From Helicobacter anseris (GTDB lineage Bacteria; Campylobacterota; Campylobacteria; Campylobacterales; Helicobacteraceae): a stretch of 64,000 nucleotides of DNA. This document shows, piece by piece, positions 58,714-64,000 of the stretch. The first letter of the stretch is position 1; every line of letters starts with the position of its first letter. The position numbers and the translations under genes are program-made. Below the pieces are notes generated by a model. The model was not told the origin of the DNA, did no database searches, and was given only the letters and a program-made list of their open reading frames with translations. The stretch covers positions 74,210-138,209 of the forward strand of contig JXTW01000002.1 in assembly GCA_004368235.1 (NCBI GenBank), given 5' to 3'.

Positions 58714-58734
58714 CCCTGCTTCAGCAAAAGTTTT

Positions 58735-58811
58735 GTGTCCATAGCTCAGCTGAATAGAGCAACAGGTTGCGGTCCTGTAGGCCGGGGGTTTGAATCCCTC
58801 TGGGCACACCA
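58735..58811 (+). tRNA. tRNA-Arg, anticodon GCG, with A19-U56 in place of G19-C56
   Basis: Full cloverleaf: 7-bp acceptor stem GTGTCCA/TGGGCAC, D stem GCTC/GAGC, anticodon stem ACAGG/CCTGT with loop TTGCGGT (anticodon GCG at 58769-58771), five-base variable loop, T stem GGGGG/CCCTC with loop TTTGAAT, discriminator A and encoded CCA. The D loop reads AGCTGAATA, so position 19 is A, and T-loop position 56 is T. These two bases normally form the universal G19-C56 pair; here both have changed and pairing is kept. The GCG anticodon reads CGC and CGU. Confidence 0.93.
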
Positions 58812-58857
58812 TCTTCTTCCTAATAATTTTAGGCTCTTAATTGAAGGTATTTTTTAT

Positions 58858-59493
58858 ATGACTCTACTCTCATACAAATACATAAATCTCAAGCTAAATT
58901 TTAGTAAGATTATCCTTGCTTTGCTATTAAGTATCTCTTCAATACAAACACTAAAAGCCAAAGGTGCTTTTCAAATTTATGGCGATATTTTTCAATTCCT
59001 ACCCCTAATGGTTTCTATCTATCCGATGGCTATTCAAGATTGGAAGGGACTTGGGCAACTAGCTATAGGTACAGGTAGTACATTAGCTATCACATTAGCT
59101 AGCAAATACACTTTTAGCGCCATTGCTACACGCCACCCTGATTGGGCTGCTATTAGCAAAAGACCAGATACTGGATCACATAATGGTTTTCCATCTGGTC
59201 ATACTGCTTCTGCTTTCAGTGCGGCTGGTTTTATGCAAAGACGTTATGGGTGGCAATGGGGAGTACCTACAACTATTATTGCTTCACTTGTTGGAATATC
59301 TAGAATCACTTCAAAACGCCATACTATCACACAAGTTATTGCCGGAGGTATTCTAGGCTATGGGCTAGGATTTATAGTAAGTAGCCGATTTCAAAAACCA
59401 AACACAAATATCAATATAGATATAGATAATGAAGTCTTAGATAATGGAATGGAAAACAAAAGCATTTCATTAAATATATATCATAGATTTTAG
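58858..59493 (+). CDS. PAP2-family membrane phosphatase
   Basis: Acid-phosphatase-like (PAP2) protein of 211 residues with several membrane helices. The three motifs are present: SKRPDTGSHNG, PSGHTASAF and SRITSKRHTITQV, the last carrying the catalytic histidine. H. pylori uses such enzymes (LpxE, LpxF and others) to dephosphorylate lipid A or phospholipids; which one this is cannot be told. The ATG at 58858 has GAAGG upstream; the longer frame starting inside the tRNA is not real. Possibly co-transcribed with the tRNA. Confidence 0.85.
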   Translation: MTLLSYKYINLKLNFSKIILALLLSISSIQTLKAKGAFQIYGDIFQFLPLMVSIYPMAIQDWKGLGQLAIGTGSTLAITLASKYTFSAIATRHPDWAAISKRPDTGSHNGFPSGHTASAFSAAGFMQRRYGWQWGVPTTIIASLVGISRITSKRHTITQVIAGGILGYGLGFIVSSRFQKPNTNINIDIDNEVLDNGMENKSISLNIYHRF

Positions 59494-59546
59494 CCATTAA
59501 AATAAGATTTATTTAGCAGAATCTAATATAAAAGTAACTTAAAATA

Positions 59547-60461
59547 TCAAAAACTAAAGCCAAATGTTACACCAAAAACATTAGTATGATTTTTTGGCTC
59601 AACAAAATTACCAACTATACCATCTGCTGAAGTTAAGCTAACAATATCAGAAGCATCAATAGACCAGAAATCCCAATAGGCATTAATCTTGATTGAATAG
59701 GTTGGTAAAATATAATAACATATTCCCATACTAAAATGAGCACCATATCCTATATTTTGCTTGAAAAAAGCATTCTTGTTATATCCCACATCTGTAAGAG
59801 TTGAAGTATTATGCCCAAAAAGCAAGATTCTATATTCTAGTGCACTAATCAAGGAAAGTTGCGGATTTACTGGTATTTCTCCACTCATCCCCAGTGGCAA
59901 ATATAAATAGCCCTGATAACGATAATAACTAGCCTTAATACCTGGCTTATCCTCTAAATGATTCCTTAAAAATCTATATCCAAGCCCGGTATAGACAAAA
60001 AATATTTCTTTTTTATCAAAAAGAGTAAGACCAAATTTTGTAGCACCTAGTATATACCAATCTGTGGATTTTGTCTTATAGGGAGTAGTATTGCCATGCA
60101 CATCTTGTAAACCACCATCATAAGCATTAGCTCCGACATGTGTATCATAAGATAAATCTAATTGAAATCTAAATAGATCTCTAATATATCCAAGAGAAGC
60201 AAAAAGATTAAACATAGGTCCTGAAATGCTCATAACATTTGGCTCTGCATATCTATAATAGGATAATCCTAAACCTACATCATATAAGAGTATCTCTGAT
60301 GATGTTTTTCGCAAAGAAGGCTGTTGTACTGGCTGACTATAACCTTGATTGTAGCCTCCATAGCCATATCTTCCACCAGATATACCACTGGGAGGTATTG
60401 CATACACAATATCACAAATAAACAAAAATAACAATAAAAAATATTTGCTAGCGACTTTCAA
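59547..60461 (-). CDS. Helicobacter-type outer-membrane protein
   Basis: 304 residues. Signal peptide ends VYA; the mature N-terminus is a Gly/Tyr/Gln-rich, low-complexity stretch (SGGRYGYGGYNQGYSQPVQQ, residues 29-48); the rest is a predicted barrel ending FGVTFGFSF, the aromatic C-terminal strand used by the BAM machinery. Function unknown. It overlaps the preceding 64-residue gene by 14 bp and therefore sits at the end of the znu operon, so a role in metal passage across the outer membrane is possible but only inferred. Confidence 0.65.
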   Translation of the reverse strand: MKVASKYFLLLFLFICDIVYAIPPSGISGGRYGYGGYNQGYSQPVQQPSLRKTSSEILLYDVGLGLSYYRYAEPNVMSISGPMFNLFASLGYIRDLFRFQLDLSYDTHVGANAYDGGLQDVHGNTTPYKTKSTDWYILGATKFGLTLFDKKEIFFVYTGLGYRFLRNHLEDKPGIKASYYRYQGYLYLPLGMSGEIPVNPQLSLISALEYRILLFGHNTSTLTDVGYNKNAFFKQNIGYGAHFSMGICYYILPTYSIKINAYWDFWSIDASDIVSLTSADGIVGNFVEPKNHTNVFGVTFGFSF

Positions 60462-60642
60462 GTATTTTAATTCTCTCTTCTAAAAGTTTTATCTGCTTCA
60501 AATTTTCTGCAGTAGCATTAGTCTGCGCAATCAAAGCAAAGATAAAAAATAATAATAAAAAAATTAAAATCATTCCTATAAAAATAAGAACTTTTAACAT
60601 TTTTTTATATTTTACATCCACACCAACATTCTCGATCATCAA
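60448..60642 (-). CDS. small membrane protein with coiled-coil tail
   Basis: 64 residues: a basic N-terminus, one membrane helix (IFIGMILIFLLLFFIFALIAQ, about 20-40) and a charged coiled-coil tail (ENLKQIKLLEERIKILESR). Its ATG overlaps the znuB stop as ATGA, which argues for real, coupled translation. I do not recognise a family. The overlap on both sides places it in the zinc-uptake operon. Confidence 0.6.
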   Translation of the reverse strand: MMIENVGVDVKYKKMLKVLIFIGMILIFLLLFFIFALIAQTNATAENLKQIKLLEERIKILESR

Positions 60643-61454
60643 GAAACTTTCCTCTTAAAATATCTTAAGGATAATACCAAAAAAAGCGCAAACACAGATA
60701 CAAGAACAACACAAGGACCTATGCTTAAATCATAGCTATAAGATAAAATAAATCCCATCCACATTAAAAATAATGACAACAAACTTGATAATGCCATCTG
60801 AAATCGTAAAGAAGAACTAAAAAAACCAGCAATATAAGCCGGAATAGACAAAATAGAAATGACCAGAATAAGACCAGCCACACTCATGCTCATCACCACA
60901 CCAAGTGCTATTAAAACAAAACTAACCATACTTAATGTTTTTACAAAAATACCCTTAAGCTGACAAAACTCAAAATCATAAAATAAGCTTAAAATTTCTC
61001 TATAAAAGATAGTAATAACCAAAATTAAAAATATATCAAACAATCCCATGTACCATAAATCTTCTGTACTTACAGCAATAATGGATCCAAATAGATAGCT
61101 AGAGAGATCTTTTCCATAACCTTGCGACAAATCCATACAAATCACTCCAATAGCCATACCCATAGCCCAAAGTGCTGCAATATAGCTATCTAGAGAATCT
61201 TTATATTTTAGCCTTACCCATCCCATAACAAATGCCATAAATATGGCAGATAATGCTGCGCCAAGCATAGTGCTAAATCCAAAAAATAAAGCAATCCCCA
61301 CTCCACCAAATGTACCATGAGCCACACCACCGGTCAAAAATACACTCTTAGAACTTACAACCAATGTTCCAATTACTCCAGCACTTATACTCACAAGAAT
61401 TGAAGCAAGCAAGGCATTAAGCAAAAAAGGATAATGGCTAAAAAACTCTATCAT
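60639..61454 (-). CDS. znuB: zinc ABC transporter permease
   Basis: Inner-membrane channel of a ZnuABC-type metal importer, 271 residues with about eight helices and the ABC-3 family GGVAHGTFGGVGIALFFG motif. In this operon it follows mqo by 25 bp instead of znuC. Zinc is the likeliest substrate; manganese or iron are alternatives within the family. Confidence 0.88.
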   Translation of the reverse strand: MIEFFSHYPFLLNALLASILVSISAGVIGTLVVSSKSVFLTGGVAHGTFGGVGIALFFGFSTMLGAALSAIFMAFVMGWVRLKYKDSLDSYIAALWAMGMAIGVICMDLSQGYGKDLSSYLFGSIIAVSTEDLWYMGLFDIFLILVITIFYREILSLFYDFEFCQLKGIFVKTLSMVSFVLIALGVVMSMSVAGLILVISILSIPAYIAGFFSSSLRFQMALSSLLSLFLMWMGFILSYSYDLSIGPCVVLVSVFALFLVLSLRYFKRKVS

Positions 61455-61479
61455 TTCTTAAGCTCTTTATAGCAAATTC

Positions 61480-62826
61480 TTACAACTCTTCTGGTGATAA
61501 ATCTTTATAAAAACGCTCTACATCAAGACTACGTCCCAAATAAGCTGTGATCTCTTTAGAATCAATCATTGCATTTTCAAGACAGCTTGTAGCTCCAGGA
61601 GATGGAGTCATATTAAAGGTAATACCCTTATTGGTTATAATTTTTTTCTCTCCTAAAACAAGCTTCTTTTCTGTCCTATCTAATACCTGGGGACGCACTT
61701 CGCCATATCCTTTAGCATATTGCAAATCCTCCAACTTAAGGGATGGTATAATTTTTTGAGCATCTTTTAAAAAGCCCTTTCTACCAAAATAAGGTAACTC
61801 AAAACTCATATTTTTAAATACATAATTACGAATTTCAGAATCCTTCATTAAATCCAGGATAATTTTTAACACATCCATATTAGCATCTAGTTTTATTAGT
61901 TCCCAGCTAATTTTATCTAGCCAATGTTTACCTCTCTCTAATTTTGGCATAGATAAAGCAGTGGGTCCCATACGTGTTTTACCCTTTATAGCCACATCAG
62001 GATCCCCATGAATAGCAGCAAATGGTAATTTTGGATTCTGCACGGTATAAACTTTGCCTCTTAATAAATCAGGCACAAAATAAAAACTACCCGCTACAGG
62101 CAAACAACCTAAATCCAAGCCATATCCCATTCCTTGAGCCAAAGGCAGGGCATATGATCCAGCATCTACCAGTACAAATTTGGCATATATTTCATCCCCC
62201 TGCTTTGAAACTAAAGCATAACCATCACCTCTAGGTTCAATTTTATTTACCCAATAGTTTAAAAATGTTGCATTATTTGTATTTTTTTCCATAGCTTCTT
62301 TGACAAAATGTTCACTCAAATAGCCATAATCAAGTCCACACCAATCTTTTTCATACCCCATACCAACCACATTTTCATAGCGATCTACCCCATCTGAACC
62401 TTCAATAATTTTTGGCTCAATCTGCTTTAATTTTGCCTTATCAAAAAATTGTATTCCAGGAAAAATACTTCCAAACTCCTCAAAACGCTTTTGAATATAT
62501 TCACATTCCAAATCTCCTACCCCAATAGCCATTTTTTGATATTCAAAAATAGCCTTGTTTTGTAGTTTTTTATTTAAAGCATAATTACGCACCTTTTGAG
62601 CTGAAAGCTTAACCTTAGCTGCCTTTTGAGATGTATAGTTAGTTTCGATACTTCCATCATGAATAGTTTGAGAATTTGCTTTAGCATTTGAACTTATTTT
62701 GGCTAATCCAGCACATTTATCAATCAGTGCAATATTTTTAACATCACTATATTCACTTAATACATAAAATGCTGCACAACCTGAAATACCTCCGCCAATA
62801 ATAGCAACCTCAAACTCTTGTTTCAT
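61480..62826 (-). CDS. mqo: malate:quinone oxidoreductase-like FAD enzyme
   Basis: Peripheral membrane flavoenzyme oxidising malate to oxaloacetate with quinone as acceptor, the TCA route used by Helicobacter in place of NAD malate dehydrogenase. FAD motif [10 protein letters not shown] at residues 9-18; 448 residues, the size of the H. pylori/C. jejuni Mqo. The start overlaps znuC by 17 bp, so it is translated within the zinc operon. A related FAD oxidase of the same superfamily cannot be excluded. Confidence 0.85.
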   Translation of the reverse strand: MKQEFEVAIIGGGISGCAAFYVLSEYSDVKNIALIDKCAGLAKISSNAKANSQTIHDGSIETNYTSQKAAKVKLSAQKVRNYALNKKLQNKAIFEYQKMAIGVGDLECEYIQKRFEEFGSIFPGIQFFDKAKLKQIEPKIIEGSDGVDRYENVVGMGYEKDWCGLDYGYLSEHFVKEAMEKNTNNATFLNYWVNKIEPRGDGYALVSKQGDEIYAKFVLVDAGSYALPLAQGMGYGLDLGCLPVAGSFYFVPDLLRGKVYTVQNPKLPFAAIHGDPDVAIKGKTRMGPTALSMPKLERGKHWLDKISWELIKLDANMDVLKIILDLMKDSEIRNYVFKNMSFELPYFGRKGFLKDAQKIIPSLKLEDLQYAKGYGEVRPQVLDRTEKKLVLGEKKIITNKGITFNMTPSPGATSCLENAMIDSKEITAYLGRSLDVERFYKDLSPEEL

Positions 62827-63643
62827 TTCTACTCTCCAATATCTGATTTAAAATATCAATTTCACAAATATGCCCTTGATTTGGCAACACTACCTGCGGC
62901 ATATTGTGCACTACTACTTCACGATTAACCGACAAAACCCTAGAAGCATAACCTAAAAGTATTGAAATGTTATGACTTATAACAATTATAGGATAAAAGT
63001 TATTAAAAAATTTTAACAAGTCATAAATTTCTTTTTGAGCTTTTGTATCAATATTTGAAGTAGGTTCATCAAGCATTAGAATTTCTGGATCCCCACATAA
63101 TGCACGTGCTATCAGCACTCGCTGGAGCTGTCCACCTGAAATCTCACTAATCTTACACTTAGCTAAATGAGCAATTTCAAGTCTATTTAAAATCTCATAG
63201 GCACGTTTATTCTGTAAATATGATGTCCGAAATCCAAAAGCTCTTGGTCTTAAAAATCCCATTTTTACTACATCAATAACTTGTATTGGAAAATCTTTAT
63301 TAATTCCGGTATCTTGTGGAACATAACCTATTTTTCGATTTAAGTTTTTGGCATAATAAATCTCTCCACTTTTAGGCTTTAAAAGTCCTAACATTAATTT
63401 CATTAAAGTACTCTTTCCGCCACCATTAGGACCTATTACTGCCAAAAAATCATGATTATAAACTTCAAAGTTTACATTCCTTAGCACTTCTTCTTTTTTA
63501 TAAGCAAAACAAAGATTAGAACAACTAATAATAGGCTCTTTTATATCGTTTCCTTTAATTTTGTTTTCTATTCCTTCCTCATCCATATTCCAGATTCTTG
63601 TAGGGATGACAATTTTAGCTATATCTTCATATTTAGATGCCAT
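62810..63643 (-). CDS. znuC: zinc ABC transporter ATP-binding protein
   Basis: ATPase of the metal importer. Walker [10 protein letters not shown] (71-79), signature ISGGQLQR, Walker [10 protein letters not shown] and the switch His in VISHN are intact. The 35-residue N-terminal extension before the ABC fold is not typical; an internal start is possible, though the given ATG lies 12 bp after znuA. Confidence 0.92.
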   Translation of the reverse strand: MASKYEDIAKIVIPTRIWNMDEEGIENKIKGNDIKEPIISCSNLCFAYKKEEVLRNVNFEVYNHDFLAVIGPNGGGKSTLMKLMLGLLKPKSGEIYYAKNLNRKIGYVPQDTGINKDFPIQVIDVVKMGFLRPRAFGFRTSYLQNKRAYEILNRLEIAHLAKCKISEISGGQLQRVLIARALCGDPEILMLDEPTSNIDTKAQKEIYDLLKFFNNFYPIIVISHNISILLGYASRVLSVNREVVVHNMPQVVLPNQGHICEIDILNQILESRNETRV

Positions 63644-63655
63644 TATATATCCCTT

Positions 63656-64000
63656 TTAGCGTTGATTAGCTATTTTTTGTGCTATCTGCATCAAGTTATC
63701 AATCCAATCATAAGCAAATGGATCAAGTTCTGAAATCTTTAAGCCATATTCTTTAGCCAATAAACGCACAGTTTTATCAGAGAATTGTGGTTGCTTATAA
63801 ATCACTTTTAGGTTATTTTGTTTTATTTGTTGGCTAATTTCTTGCATATGTTTAATTTTTACTTCCTTATTATCAGCCTCTATAGCCAACTCTAATAGAC
63901 CATATTCTTTGGCTAAATATTCAAATGCTGGATGAAATACCAAAAAAACCTTTTTGGCATTAGGATGAGAAAAAATCTCGCGCAATAAAGAATCAAGCTT
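63656..64000 (-). CDS. znuA: zinc ABC transporter substrate-binding protein (5' end outside window)
   Basis: C-terminal ~115 residues of a periplasmic cluster A-I binding protein. The segment VFLVFHPAFEYLAKEYGLLEL, with the metal-ligand histidine in HPAF, and VIYKQPQFSDKTVRLLAKEYG are typical of ZnuA-type receptors. The frame is open to the window end (KLDSLLREIFSH), so the start and signal peptide lie outside. It leads the znuA-znuC-mqo-znuB run. Confidence 0.88.
   Translation of the reverse strand, partial: KLDSLLREIFSHPNAKKVFLVFHPAFEYLAKEYGLLELAIEADNKEVKIKHMQEISQQIKQNNLKVIYKQPQFSDKTVRLLAKEYGLKISELDPFAYDWIDNLMQIAQKIANQR

Noticed and set aside
58735..58857. Upstream extension of the PAP2 gene starting inside the tRNA
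   Set aside because: The first 41 codons are the tRNA-Arg itself; the ATG at 58858 has its own ribosome site and starts the conserved protein.

Overview
The window is AT-rich, densely coded and reads as a chromosomal piece of a Helicobacter-type Campylobacterota genome. The signs are gene order (yajC-secD-secF-leuS-lptE; a PEB4-like isomerase with fba and efp; pheS-pheT-aroA-ispH; rpmH-rnpA-yidD-yidC-jag-mnmE; fliQ-murB; fabG-rpsU), the fused TrpC-TrpF, and proteins with H. pylori-like lengths. Several genes are absent from H. pylori as far as I know (a GGDEF cyclase, purL, type II-C CRISPR-Cas), so a non-pylori, probably enterohepatic-type Helicobacter is the best guess. This is inference from gene content; no search was run.

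Layout. 1-9.8 kb (minus): two NhaA antiporters, the SecDF-YajC translocon accessory, LeuRS, LptE and a GGDEF protein cut by the window edge. 9.8-19.9 kb (minus): EF-P, aldolase and a periplasmic PPIase; CrcB, HemD, UppP, YbeY and DapB; the thioredoxin pair, a tautomerase, a large outer-membrane protein, MurB and FliQ. 20.1-23.6 kb (plus): trpCF-trpB-trpA. 23.6-33.7 kb (minus): the rpmH-to-mnmE cluster, then ispH, aroA, pheT and pheS. 33.8-39.1 kb: a rhodanese, PpsA and PurL.

Accessory block, 39.1-56.9 kb, between purL and bioD. It holds an LpxR-like lipid A deacylase, a small exported protein, a secreted DUF1561 protein (related to the Leptospira/Bartonella virulence-modifying proteins), a three-gene secretin cluster with no ATPase or platform gene, a 684-bp decayed stretch, putP-putA with a selD-like remnant upstream of putA, and a minimal type II-C CRISPR-Cas locus. 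In that locus cas9 is interrupted by an in-frame TAA just inside its PAM-interacting domain. The array is reduced to one 30-nt spacer between two repeats, and a recognisable tracrRNA gene sits between array and cas2.

56.9-64 kb: BioD, FabG, ribosomal protein S21, a tRNA-Arg in which the universal G19-C56 pair is replaced by A19-U56, a PAP2 phosphatase, and a zinc-uptake operon (znuA-znuC-mqo-znuB) with a malate:quinone oxidoreductase gene embedded in it and a small membrane protein plus an outer-membrane protein at its end.

Most of the window is housekeeping: secretion and membrane-protein insertion, translation, wall precursor recycling, aromatic amino acid and redox metabolism. The points of interest are the split Cas9 with its one-spacer array, the DUF1561 protein with a candidate Cys-His-Asn triad, the selD/putA/putP relic and the compensated tRNA.
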